Below, piece after piece: positions 26,086 to 34,726 of a stretch of DNA of 64,000 bases. Under the pieces are notes generated by a model. That model made no database searches and had not been told where the DNA came from. It saw nothing but the letters and a program-made list of their open reading frames with translations. This stretch comes from Rhizomicrobium electricum (GTDB lineage Bacteria; Pseudomonadota; Alphaproteobacteria; Micropepsales; Micropepsaceae): NCBI RefSeq assembly GCF_011762045.1, contig NZ_JAASQS010000009.1, forward strand, positions 186,001-250,000, given 5' to 3'. Position numbers and translations under genes: made by a program. How positions within the stretch are numbered: the stretch's first letter is position 1; each line of letters begins with the position of its first letter.

Positions 26086-26898
26086 TCAAGCGGCATTCCG
26101 CGGCGCGGCGTGGCGGCGTTCGCGCAGGACTTCTCCTTTGACCCGATGGACATGATCCTGGAGCTGACGCGTGGCGCTGGCGAATGCCTCGCGCAACGCG
26201 GTCCCGAGATCGTCGAAAGCCGGTCCATCGCTCGATGCCGCCTTGGCCGCGATTTCATGGCCCGGCACCTTCATGTCGATGGCGACGCGGAATTCCTTCA
26301 CCTTGCGATGTTCGTGCTTGGGCGCCTCGACGGTGACGCGGCAATTCTGGATCCGCCCGAATTTGCGCCCCAGCTTGGCGGCGTATTTGAGCGCGGCGGA
26401 TTGCACGGACAGCGAGGCGTCCATGTTGCGGAACACCACCGACACCGGCAGGCTGTTGCCCGACACCGTCGGCACGCGATCCGATGCGACGCTGACCGGC
26501 CGCGCAGCGGTGAGCAATACCAGCGACAGCTTCTCCCACAGGGCATCGACACCGAGACCGGCGAGGTTTTTCGGCACCTGATGGGCGAGCGTCTCGCGCA
26601 CGCGCGCCGTCATCTGATCGCGCAATTCCGAAAGAAGGCGTGGCGGCGCCACGACAACGAGACGATCGAATTTCTTGTCGGCATGAGCCGTATCGAGCGC
26701 TGCGGCCACTTCGCGGGTGAAGTGGAGCGTGTCGATGTCGACCTTCTCCGCCTTGTCGCGAGGCTGTTTGCGGCGCGCAGCGAGCGGCGACGCCAATTCC
26801 TCAAATACCTGGCCCTCCTCGCTACGGCGCAGAACGAAAAACCGCGCCATCGAGCCATCCATCACTGCAATGTAGGTCGGTCTGCTTTTCCCAGTCAT
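26086..26898 (-). CDS. Host-attachment (baeRF-like) domain fused to ribosome hibernation factor domain
   Basis: A 270-residue two-domain protein in one uninterrupted frame. Residues about 1-140 resemble the host-attachment protein family (YIAVMDGSMARFFVLRRSEE, FDRLVVVAPPRLLSELRDQM), which is related to bacterial eRF1-like (baeRF) domains. Residues about 150-255 form an HPF/RaiA fold (VVFRNMDASLSVQSAALKYA, RIQNCRVTVEAPKHEHRKVK, then ALREAFASATRQLQDHVHRV), which binds the 30S decoding region and dimerises or silences ribosomes. The combination suggests stalled or stressed ribosomes rather than host contact. GAGGAG is 6 nt before the ATG. Confidence 0.8.
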   Translation of the reverse strand: MTGKSRPTYIAVMDGSMARFFVLRRSEEGQVFEELASPLAARRKQPRDKAEKVDIDTLHFTREVAAALDTAHADKKFDRLVVVAPPRLLSELRDQMTARVRETLAHQVPKNLAGLGVDALWEKLSLVLLTAARPVSVASDRVPTVSGNSLPVSVVFRNMDASLSVQSAALKYAAKLGRKFGRIQNCRVTVEAPKHEHRKVKEFRVAIDMKVPGHEIAAKAASSDGPAFDDLGTALREAFASATRQLQDHVHRVKGEVLRERRHAAPRNAA

Positions 26899-27249
26899 CC
26901 ATCACTCCTCACGTGGAATCCTCGAGGCAGAACAGGATGATATTAGAACGTGTCCAGATTCGACGCACGTGACTTCCGCACTTTGTTGGTGACGCTTACG
27001 TCCAACCTCATGCCACAAGCTGTAGCGGCCATTTGCGCCCTAAGCCCATGGCGTTGATCTTTGATTTGCGGAAATCAGTCCATTCCCCCCTCCCCCCCCG
27101 GTGGGGCGGTACATTCGTTTTTCGGTTTTCGAGGTTGGGGGGCGTACCAGCGAATGCGTCGCAGTCGATCCGGCGAGATCAAACACCTACCCAGTAGATG
27201 GGAAGCGGCCCACCGCATTTCAAGCCTCAGCCGGGCAACCCAGCCCCGC
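26899..27249. other. Intergenic region with C- and G-tracts
   Basis: No gene is supported in these 351 bp. Around 27083-27175 a C-rich block (runs of six and eight C) faces a later G-run, and GGTAC..CATTCG is echoed by CGTACC..CGAATG. A folded RNA or an ancient repeat is possible. I see no promoter or terminator I would defend. Confidence 0.35.
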
Positions 27250-28008
27250 TTAGGCGGCGGGAAGCGCGCCGCGTTGAACGGCAATGGCGTCGCCGATCTC
27301 GGACACGAAGCCGTAACCCAGGTCCATCAGCATCGCCCGGCAGGCCCGCTGGTCGGCCAACGACAGACTGCGATCCTCGTAATGGATCAGGGTCGGACGG
27401 CACCCCGCCGCCATGGCCGACTGGATGACGACAAAATCGTGGCCTTCGGTATCGATCTGGAGGGCCAGCATGCGCTGCAGTTCGGGATGGCGCTCGACAA
27501 TCGTCGAAACCGTCGTGACCGGCACCGACACCGGCTCAATCGCTTCGCCAAAACTTTTGCGATCCGCCACGTCGGGCGCATTGGCGAGACGAAGCAAATG
27601 GTTCTTGTCGAACGAAGCGATGCCATGGGCCCAATCCGGGACCGAATTGCAGTCGCGCTTGATCCGGAACAGCGCCGCAGTGCCGTCCTTCGTGCTGATC
27701 GCGACGTTCTCAAACCGGACGTTGGCGCAGCCGAGATAGTTCTTCTGAAGGTCTTCGAACATATCGGGCAGCGGTTCGATCAGAACCGCGTCCAGATCGT
27801 ATTTGCGGATCAGACCGGAGACCGGATCGGCGCGAACGCCGTCGTTCGCTCCCACCTGAAGAATGCTGCCCTTGCCTTGCGCCAGGATGAAGTATTCGAG
27901 GAACACCTCGAACAGGCCGGTCATAATCTCGCCATCGCGGACGCGCGCCCTGACGATGTCGAAACCGGTCGCGTTGATGGCGTTCTGCACAATTCCTTTG
28001 ATCGACAT
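27250..28008 (-). CDS. FkbM-family methyltransferase
   Basis: A 252-residue class I SAM-dependent methyltransferase of the FkbM family. Motif I is SILQVGANDGVRADPV (about residues 48-63). The acidic end of strand 2 is AVLIEPLPDMFEDLQ, and the family C-terminal signature is LALQIDTEGHDFVVIQSAM. FkbM enzymes O-methylate sugars in polyketides, lipopolysaccharide or glycans. No biosynthetic cluster surrounds it, so the acceptor is unknown; a cell-surface sugar is the likeliest guess. Confidence 0.88.
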   Translation of the reverse strand: MSIKGIVQNAINATGFDIVRARVRDGEIMTGLFEVFLEYFILAQGKGSILQVGANDGVRADPVSGLIRKYDLDAVLIEPLPDMFEDLQKNYLGCANVRFENVAISTKDGTAALFRIKRDCNSVPDWAHGIASFDKNHLLRLANAPDVADRKSFGEAIEPVSVPVTTVSTIVERHPELQRMLALQIDTEGHDFVVIQSAMAAGCRPTLIHYEDRSLSLADQRACRAMLMDLGYGFVSEIGDAIAVQRGALPAA

Positions 28009-28089
28009 GACCCAAGCCCCAAAAGTCCGGACGAGCCTTATAGATGCGGGCGCAGATTCCCATCGGACGCACCGTCGCGGGTGCGCGGA

Positions 28090-29760
28090 TCAGGCCGCCC
28101 GCATGCCCACCGCAAACAGCAACGCCGCGTTTTCCGAGGTTTGACCTTCGTTCGAAGCCCAGGAACCGGAGTCGCATTGATCGAGATAGCATTTGGCCGC
28201 CGGCGTGCCGCTGGCGATCAGAATTTTCAGAGGCTGATCGGCGCCCTGTGTCGCGTGATTGGGACCGCCCACGGCCCAGCCGGGGATGGCGATGGCTTGG
28301 TCGCGATAAATCCAGTGCCAGGGATGCTCGACACGGACCGTTCCATGCCCGGTGACGAAGGCGCGGCCGAGTGCGTTGTGACCGAGCACGTAATCGAGCA
28401 CGCGGGTACCGCCATCAGGGTATTTCGCACCGGCCCCGAGCGCATGGGCCATGAAGCACGTATTGGCCGCATTGAGCGCGTTCTCGACACCGCCCCAGAA
28501 ATACATCGCCGGGTCGCCGTTGCAGCCATACGCGTCGGTCGCGGACTGAGCCATCACGGTGTCGGCCGCGGCGGCAATCTTCGCGATCGCGACATCGCGG
28601 GCTTTTCCCGCCGGACCGCGCGCCAGTGTCAGGGCACCGAGTATCTGCGGCGTCATCCACGAGGACGGCACCACGCCGCGCGCATCGAACTCCTGCGCCG
28701 CACGCGACAGAAGCGACGAATCCCACGATGCCATCGCGCCCAAAGCCCAGAGCCACTTCGGCGCAATGTCGCTGCCGGCGTAATAGGGATCGTTGTTTTC
28801 GACCGCAGGATGCGCTTGCAGCCATGTCCAGGCCTTGAGCGCTGCGGCGCGGCATCGTTCTGCAAACGCCGGATCGAAAGGTTTGAAAACACCGGCGGCC
28901 TGCACCATGGCACCGACGAACACGGCCACATCCCAGCTTCCCGCCGGCATGGCGTGGCGCTCGGTGGTGTCGTCGGCGGGCAGCACGCCCCAGGGCAAAT
29001 TCGGCTCGGCATCGACCTTGTGCAGCACGCTGCCGTCGGCGTTCTGCATCCTCAGCATGAAATCGAGGCCCCAGCGCGCTTCGGCAAGAAGGTCGGGCAA
29101 GCCGGGCGTGGACGGCACATCGAGTTTCAAGGCGAAAGCGGCCTGCGGACGCAATTCGTAAAGCCACATCATATGGCTTACGGATAGCGCCGCCATGTGC
29201 ACCCACTTGCCGAAGTCGCCGGCGTTGTACCAGCCGCCGGAAAGATCGCGCGTGACGCCATCCACCGGCAGCGCGCCGTCGCGAAGGTGTCCGGCCGCGT
29301 GATGCACTTTGGTGACGGGATCGTCGATTGCCGTATTGGCGCGGATGAGACGGAACGCCCGGACGGCATCGCGCAGCAGCGGCCGATAGACCGTCTCGCC
29401 AATCACGAACGGATGCGACGACACGCCATTCACCACGACCCGATACGTGCCAGGGGCGCGCAATTGCGAAAAATCACCGACCGTCACGAACTCGCCGGCC
29501 GACGCGCGCTGGTCGGCAGGTGCTGCGGTAAACCCGCGGAACACCAAACTTTCGTCGGCGCGATGGATGGCAAATGCTGCGTGCGGGGACTGAAGCTCTT
29601 CGACCGTCCAGACGAAGTGTTTGGCGTCTTGCGGCAGGAACCCGATCTGGTTGGTCTTGGGCAAGGCTATGATCGGATTCGAGACATCCGCTCCGGACGC
29701 CTTACCGATAACGGCAGCCGCCGTTAAGCCTCCAAGCACCTCGCGCCGTGTCGCAGACAT
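28090..29760 (-). CDS. Glycoside hydrolase family 9 protein (cellulase-like), Tat-exported
   Basis: A 556-residue protein. The N-terminal TRREVLGG is a twin-arginine signal, followed by an Ig-like CelD_N domain (about residues 30-120) and an (alpha/alpha)6 barrel. The GH9 catalytic-base motif, normally DAGD, is SGGWYNAGDFGKW: Asp182 is kept but the first Asp is Asn179. The catalytic acid Glu538 is in ASNEGQTSENAAL. GH9 enzymes cut beta-1,4-glucans or remove terminal beta-glucosyl or glucosaminyl units. The Asn swap makes the exact activity doubtful. No sugar transporter is adjacent. The ATG at 29760 follows a G-rich ribosome site. Confidence 0.88.
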   Translation of the reverse strand: MSATRREVLGGLTAAAVIGKASGADVSNPIIALPKTNQIGFLPQDAKHFVWTVEELQSPHAAFAIHRADESLVFRGFTAAPADQRASAGEFVTVGDFSQLRAPGTYRVVVNGVSSHPFVIGETVYRPLLRDAVRAFRLIRANTAIDDPVTKVHHAAGHLRDGALPVDGVTRDLSGGWYNAGDFGKWVHMAALSVSHMMWLYELRPQAAFALKLDVPSTPGLPDLLAEARWGLDFMLRMQNADGSVLHKVDAEPNLPWGVLPADDTTERHAMPAGSWDVAVFVGAMVQAAGVFKPFDPAFAERCRAAALKAWTWLQAHPAVENNDPYYAGSDIAPKWLWALGAMASWDSSLLSRAAQEFDARGVVPSSWMTPQILGALTLARGPAGKARDVAIAKIAAAADTVMAQSATDAYGCNGDPAMYFWGGVENALNAANTCFMAHALGAGAKYPDGGTRVLDYVLGHNALGRAFVTGHGTVRVEHPWHWIYRDQAIAIPGWAVGGPNHATQGADQPLKILIASGTPAAKCYLDQCDSGSWASNEGQTSENAALLFAVGMRAA

Positions 29761-29942
29761 GTCCCCGCCCCCATTAAAGCGTCTTTGGACTTTGAATTCG
29801 CTCGGTGCCAGCCATCGGCATGAGGCGAATTTAAGGTCCGTTGCTTTAGTTCCGGCACCACCATAATCCAAGGCGGAGCCGGAACCAGCAGAATTCGGCG
29901 CGGACGGACCGGTTCAGGGAGCCTCCCTTTCCGGTGGCTTCG

Positions 29943-30518
29943 TTATCGCGAAGCGCGGCGGCGGCGGGGCTTGGCCGCTTCTTCCTCTTCCATTTCCTCG
30001 CCCTCGCTTTCGCCCTCTTCCTCGCCTTCCATCATGGCGGGATTCAGCTCTTCCTCGGCAAGCTGCGTGAGGTTCTCGTCCATCTCGCGGCCCTCTTCGA
30101 GCGCGCGCTCCATGCAATCGACGACCTCCTGATGCTCCAAAAGCTCGCCAAGCGTCTTGGCGGTACCCCAAGCTGCGATGCAGTAGTGCTCCAGCTTCTG
30201 CAGCGACGCCACAAGCACCGGTTCGAGGAAGCGTTCTTCTTCGATCTCCTGAGCGTGTTCTTCGGTGTCTTTGATAAGACCTTCGGCCGCGACGTTCTTG
30301 GGACGCCCGCGCGAAGTTTCCATCTCATCGAGCGCCTCCTCGATCTCGCCGATCAGGCGGCCGCCTTGCTCGACCCGCATATCGATGCATTCCTTGAGCC
30401 GCTCGTTCGAGATTTTCTTGGCCAGACGCGGCAGCGCCCGCGCGAGCTGCTTTTCGGCGCTGAAGATCTCTTTCAATTCGGTCGCCAGGACTTCCTGGGC
30501 GGATTTCGGGCTGGGCAT
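29943..30518 (-). CDS. DUF892 ferritin-like protein (YciE/YciF-type)
   Basis: A 191-residue four-helix-bundle protein of the DUF892 family. Helix motifs are LATELKEIFSAEKQLARALP, EQGGRLIGEIEEALDEME and LKECIDMRVEQGG, with Glu/His residues placed to bind two metal ions (KLEHYCIAAW). Family members are stress-induced and their chemistry is unsettled. The last 45 residues are an extreme acidic run (EGEEEGESEGEEMEEEEAA) ending in PRRRRASR, a tail absent from the E. coli proteins. GGAGAG precedes the ATG. Confidence 0.85.
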   Translation of the reverse strand: MPSPKSAQEVLATELKEIFSAEKQLARALPRLAKKISNERLKECIDMRVEQGGRLIGEIEEALDEMETSRGRPKNVAAEGLIKDTEEHAQEIEEERFLEPVLVASLQKLEHYCIAAWGTAKTLGELLEHQEVVDCMERALEEGREMDENLTQLAEEELNPAMMEGEEEGESEGEEMEEEEAAKPRRRRASR

Positions 30519-30774
30519 GGTCTCTCCGTGGTTTGTGGGAAATTCACGGGCTCAACGCGCGCCCCAGAGCCGCGTTCCGCTTCTGCAACGGTGTCGCGAA
30601 AGATCGATGCGTTGGTTAGCACGCAGTTAACCGCGTGACCGCCGACAACCAGAGGCTGCCAAAAAATCCAGATATTTCGCGCCTCCCGCTCCTATTGCGC
30701 GCAGTGCGGGAAGCGACTGCTTTACACCCCATTAACACCAAGCCGCCATATTCGTGGGGCTAGGAGTGATTGCC

Positions 30775-31578
30775 ATGAGTGCGGTGGGCAAACCGAAGAT
30801 CATTCTGTTGGGGCAGAAGGATCCGAATAAAGAAGTCGAGCTTTCGCGCGACGAAGGACCGTTCGAATCCTGGTTGGCCGTGGCCCAGGACATGTGGGGC
30901 ATGGGCAATCTGACGCCGTTCGATCACGTGTTCGCTTCGCGGGCCATCGGCACGATCGTGCCTACCCAAGGCGGAAACTTCGGCTGCGTCTGCTATCAAC
31001 TCGGTGCGCGGCTCTTCACGTTCAGTCGCGAAGCCGGCATCTGGATCGACACGTTCGAAGGCGAATCCGCACTGTCGACGCTGGAAAAGCGGCCCAAGAA
31101 GGACAAGATCAAGCTGGCGATCTGGAAGCCCGGTTCCGGCCAGCTCGGCAACAACCGGCTCACCCATTGCGCAATCCTGTCGCCGTCAAAGCTCACCGGA
31201 TCGCCCCAGGGCCTCGCGTTCGAAGCCGCCAAAGCGCTCAAGAAGGACGGACAGCTTTTCGTCGCCGACGTGATGTGCGGCCCCAAGGGCCAGCCCGCCG
31301 CCGACCGCCGGCGCCTCGAAGACTGGAAGAAGTGGCTGACGGACGCCGGCCTCAAATTCTATTCCGAGGTCGACCTTACCTCCGACGTCCGTTCCACTTT
31401 GCTGCGCGGCCTGAACAATTCGGTCAACATGGCCGCGAACGTGCGCCACCTGCAGGAGCCTTGGCGCGGTCAGCGCTTCAAGGCCTTCGAGAAGGAACTC
31501 GAACAGGTGGTGGTGCTGCACACCGCGTTCGAGCGCGGCTTCGCAACCGCCAACGGGCTCTATTTCACCAAGCCCTGA
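30775..31578 (+). CDS. Putative SAM-methyltransferase-like protein of unknown function
   Basis: A 267-residue soluble protein. The second half (GLAFEAAKALKKDGQLFVAD, then LEDWKKWLTDAGLKFYSEVD) resembles the C-terminal strands of class I methyltransferases. The usual glycine-rich SAM motif is not recognisable in the first half (AVAQDMWGMGNLTPFDHVFA), so the assignment is tentative. AGGAG at 30762-30766 is 8 nt before the ATG. A GTG at 30754 is less likely. The 3' end overlaps the PEP-CTERM gene in antisense by 19 nt. Confidence 0.5.
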   Translation: MSAVGKPKIILLGQKDPNKEVELSRDEGPFESWLAVAQDMWGMGNLTPFDHVFASRAIGTIVPTQGGNFGCVCYQLGARLFTFSREAGIWIDTFEGESALSTLEKRPKKDKIKLAIWKPGSGQLGNNRLTHCAILSPSKLTGSPQGLAFEAAKALKKDGQLFVADVMCGPKGQPAADRRRLEDWKKWLTDAGLKFYSEVDLTSDVRSTLLRGLNNSVNMAANVRHLQEPWRGQRFKAFEKELEQVVVLHTAFERGFATANGLYFTKP

Positions 31579-32258
31579 CGCCGGCGGGACCACGCTCCCA
31601 GGAGAAGCAATCCGCTGCCTGCTAAAAGCAGACCGGGCGCTTCCGGCACGCCTGCAACGACCTCCATCGGCCCCAGCGCGAGCGATCCCGATTTGCCGGG
31701 GAAGATTTCCGGATTGTCCACCCAGAACATCGCGTAAGAGAGATTGGCGGTATCGAGCACCAGCCCGTAGAACGGCGACGAGCCGTCTTCGGCCGTCCCG
31801 CGCGTGCCGCCGATCGTGATGTGGCCGATATTGACGTCCGAGGAGTCGAAGAGATCGATCGAGCCGGTCCACGGCCCGCTCAACGCATCCGGCTCGATCT
31901 GAACGCCGAAGCCGGCGATAGGATTGCCGAAGCGCACGATGAACGTGTCGGACTGGCTGCCGGCATCGGTGAGCAGATGTTCGCCGGGCATGAAGTCGCT
32001 GGTAAAATCGGTGCCTTCATCGTGACGGGCCAGGACACCCTGCGACGAACCGACTCCAACCATGATGCCATTGGTCATGCGCTGATCCGGCGTCGAAATG
32101 ATCGTTCCGGCGGGGCCGAAAACGCTCCAGTCGATGGTCTTGCGGTTGCTGTAGGCCGCGTCGAACGCCGCGCGCGAGGTGTACTCGACCAACGCGGCAT
32201 TCGCAGCCATGGAAAACACGGCACAGGCCGCCGCAGCGGCAAGGACTTTCACATGCAT
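31560..32258 (-). CDS. PEP-CTERM/VPEID-type sorted exoprotein
   Basis: A 232-residue exported protein. It has an N-terminal signal peptide (MHVKVLAAAAACAVFSMAAN, cleavage near ANA) and a beta-rich body that may bind carbohydrate. The tripartite C-terminal sorting signal is VPEAPG, a hydrophobic helix (LLLAGSGLLLLGAW) and basic SRRRQ. Such tails are recognised by exosortase (EpsH-type) systems linked to extracellular polysaccharide. No exosortase lies in this window. GGGGAG lies upstream of the ATG at 32258. Confidence 0.8.
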   Translation of the reverse strand: MHVKVLAAAAACAVFSMAANAALVEYTSRAAFDAAYSNRKTIDWSVFGPAGTIISTPDQRMTNGIMVGVGSSQGVLARHDEGTDFTSDFMPGEHLLTDAGSQSDTFIVRFGNPIAGFGVQIEPDALSGPWTGSIDLFDSSDVNIGHITIGGTRGTAEDGSSPFYGLVLDTANLSYAMFWVDNPEIFPGKSGSLALGPMEVVAGVPEAPGLLLAGSGLLLLGAWSRRRQGLVK

Positions 32259-32371
32259 CGGAAACTCCCCTGGGATAGTGTTCTGCGGGAAGGGTCGCAA
32301 GCCTCGTGCCAGCGCGGTTTTTCAATGGCTTGCGCCCGCGCCATCGATTGTTTGTAAAGCAGACTGACGCT

Positions 32372-33487
32372 TCAGCTCAGATCGGCATTGTGATCGAGGC
32401 CGGTGACGAGATTCTTCACCGCGCGCGCCGCCGGAGGATACATGGTCATGAACGGCACGAACATCTGCCGGAAGATGCCGATCACGCTCGGCCGGCCGCG
32501 GGCCAGTTGCGTCAGCCGTTCGACCTCGCTCACCACCTGCCGGTGAGTGGCCTGGCGCAGGCGACCGTAATCGGACAGGCGCGCGGCCTCGCCCTTCAGC
32601 ATGTCGGCGGCACAGGCACTGAAGACATAGGCATCCTCGATGCCGAGATTCATGCCGCGCGCCGCCACCGGCGAATGGATGTGCGCCGCGTCGCCGCCGA
32701 TCGCGACCCGTCCGTCAACCTCGCGCTCGGCCAGACGGTGGGCGATGTGGAACGCCGACTGCCACACCGGCTCGCCCGCGCGGGTGCCCGGCGGCAAACG
32801 GCCGACCAGACCCGGTACATCGCCGAACAGCCGCCAGACGCCATCGCGGATGCACATCAGGAAGACCAAGCCGCCGTCGACGAAGCAGATGTGCGCCAGC
32901 TCGGGGTCCAGCGGGCAATTGTGCAGATGGATGTCGTAGAGCGGCCATTCCTCCGGAAAGTCAGAACCGATGAACGCGACGCCCATGCCTTTGCGCACAG
33001 CGCTATGGGCCCCGTCGGCGCCGAACAGGAGCGAAGTCCGCACCGTCTCGCGCTGGCGGCTGGGGTGCAGCAGCACCGCATCGACGCCGGCCTCGTCCTG
33101 ACTGTATTTCTCGAGTTCGAGCCGGCGTTCGGGCACGATCCCTTTTTCCGCGAGAGCCGCCGCAAGGATCGCTTCGGTCCGCGTCTGGGGCAGCACGCTC
33201 ATCTTGAAACGAGGATGAACGTCGCCGAACTCCAGCACGCCGACACTTTCCCAATGATGATAGAACGCGACGCCGCCAATCGTACGCGCCTCGGCGACCA
33301 AAGCCGCCGCGCAGCCGATGCCGTCGAGAAGCTCCAAGGTGCGGGGATTGATGAGCTGCGCGCGCGAGGTCGTAGCGGGCGTCGCCGCCTTATCGACAAT
33401 GCGGCAAGACAAGCCGCGGGCGGCGAGAAAGAGTCCCGCCGCAAGTCCCGTCGGCCCCGCGCCGACGATCAACACGTCCGAAGTCAT
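32372..33487 (-). CDS. FAD-dependent aromatic monooxygenase
   Basis: A 371-residue PHBH-fold flavoprotein. The FAD-binding GxGxxG is VLIVGAGPTGLAAGLFLAAR. The NADPH/FAD DG motif is LLFGADGAHSAVR, and the GD motif is RVAIGGDAAHIHSPVAARGM. These enzymes hydroxylate phenols or related rings using NAD(P)H and O2. It is monocistronic, so the substrate is unknown. It lacks the thioredoxin-like C-terminal domain of the phenol hydroxylase branch. Confidence 0.88.
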   Translation of the reverse strand: MTSDVLIVGAGPTGLAAGLFLAARGLSCRIVDKAATPATTSRAQLINPRTLELLDGIGCAAALVAEARTIGGVAFYHHWESVGVLEFGDVHPRFKMSVLPQTRTEAILAAALAEKGIVPERRLELEKYSQDEAGVDAVLLHPSRQRETVRTSLLFGADGAHSAVRKGMGVAFIGSDFPEEWPLYDIHLHNCPLDPELAHICFVDGGLVFLMCIRDGVWRLFGDVPGLVGRLPPGTRAGEPVWQSAFHIAHRLAEREVDGRVAIGGDAAHIHSPVAARGMNLGIEDAYVFSACAADMLKGEAARLSDYGRLRQATHRQVVSEVERLTQLARGRPSVIGIFRQMFVPFMTMYPPAARAVKNLVTGLDHNADLS

Positions 33488-33544
33488 CGAGCCCCCGCGA
33501 GAACAGCGTCTACCGTAACTCGCGGGTGGCTCGAAAGGTTCCCG

Positions 33545-34147
33545 TTATTTCGCGTTTCCGAGATTGACGTTGGCGAACTCCCAATTGACCAGATGCTCGA
33601 GGAACGTCTTGACGTAATCCGGACGGCGGTTCTGGTAATCGAGGTAATAGGCATGCTCCCAGACATCGGCCGTGAGGAGCGGCGTCTGGCCGTGCACCAG
33701 CGGCGTGTCGGCGTTGGCCGTCCCGACGATCGCCAGCTTGCCGCCGTCGAGCACCAGCCAAGCCCAGCCCGAACCGAACTGGCCGACCGCCGTCGCAGCA
33801 AACTTCTCGGCGAACGTCTCGTAACCGCCGAAATCCTTCTCGATGCGCGATGCGATGTCGCCGGTCGGCTTGCCGCCGCCGTTGGGCTTCATCGAATTCC
33901 AGAGGAAGTTGTGGTTCCACACCTGCCCGGCATTGTTGAACAGCGCCTTCTTGGAAGGATCGGCGGCCGCGGCCTTCACGATGTCTTCGAGCGACGCGTT
34001 TTCGAGATCGCTGCCCGCGATCATCTTGTTCGCGTTGGTGACGTAAGCGGCGTGATGCTTGTCGTGATGGAACTCCAGCGTCTTGGCGCTGATGTGGGGG
34101 GCCAACGCGTCCTTGGCGTACGGCAGATCGGGAAGCTGAATCGTCAT
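33545..34147 (-). CDS. sodB: Superoxide dismutase (Fe/Mn)
   Basis: A 200-residue Fe/Mn superoxide dismutase. Metal ligands are His27, His79, Asp161 and His165 (the last two in DVWEHAYYLDYQ). The GQVWNHNFLW segment resembles Fe-SODs, but metal choice cannot be fixed from this alone. It lacks a signal peptide and is cytoplasmic. GGAG is 7 nt before the ATG at 34147. It ends 57 bp before the start of the monooxygenase gene on the same strand. Confidence 0.95.
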   Translation of the reverse strand: MTIQLPDLPYAKDALAPHISAKTLEFHHDKHHAAYVTNANKMIAGSDLENASLEDIVKAAAADPSKKALFNNAGQVWNHNFLWNSMKPNGGGKPTGDIASRIEKDFGGYETFAEKFAATAVGQFGSGWAWLVLDGGKLAIVGTANADTPLVHGQTPLLTADVWEHAYYLDYQNRRPDYVKTFLEHLVNWEFANVNLGNAK

Positions 34148-34279
34148 GATAATCTCCAGTCGAGTTCCATCGGCGGCAAAAGGAGGCCGCGACTCCATAG
34201 ATTAGAGTTATTACAAATAGTGCCGCAGATTTCAACGAAAATGGGCGGATTCAAGCCGTAATTCAGGCCCGTAGAAACG

Positions 34280-34319
34280 CCAAAAGCGGCGCGCGCCATT
34301 GGCACACCCCGCTTTTTGG
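34280..34319. terminator. Bidirectional terminator-like hairpin
   Basis: CCAAAAGCGG (34280-34289) faces CCGCTTTTTGG (34309-34319), with T-runs on both strands. It lies just beyond the stop of the 62-residue small gene and upstream of sodB. Confidence 0.65.
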
Positions 34320-34344
34320 AAATCGGACCTTGGTCCGACGCGCC

Positions 34345-34533
34345 TCAGTCCGTCTCGAGCGGACCCGGCACCAGGCAATCCGCCGGCGCCCGCGCCTCAA
34401 GCTCGTGGCAGAGCTTTTCGGCGTCCTTGTCCATGCCTGCCCACCGCAGCTTGGCGATGAGTCCCTTCAGGCCTTCGATATCTTCGGGCTGGGTGGCATT
34501 TTGCTTTCGCTCTTGCCCAGACTCTTGCAACAT
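34345..34533 (-). CDS. Small hypothetical protein
   Basis: A 62-residue soluble protein dominated by two amphipathic helices (EDIEGLKGLIAKLRWAGMDK, DAEKLCHELEARAP). A GGAGG sits 5 nt before the ATG at 34533, which favours this start over an upstream one. A hairpin with T-runs follows the gene, so it is likely a real, self-contained transcript. I do not recognise a family. Confidence 0.65.
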   Translation of the reverse strand: MLQESGQERKQNATQPEDIEGLKGLIAKLRWAGMDKDAEKLCHELEARAPADCLVPGPLETD

Positions 34534-34726
34534 TACTGCCTCCAGATACGCGCTTTTTATACGTTGTTGTTGCCGCGGTCGGCGGATCGCATGCACGCGA
34601 ATTCGCAGCTTTGTCTTTGTACATCAATTCGGGTCTTTACGGACCACCCAACCTCTGTTTGGGTTGACGCACACATCTGCGGTTTCGTCATAGCACCGCG
34701 CTTTACGCTCAATGCTGGGGAGCAAA

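Noticed and set aside
26086..26898. Phage- or host-interaction role from the host-attachment family name
   Set aside because: The family name is historical. The HPF domain in the same chain and the housekeeping neighbours favour a ribosome-related role.
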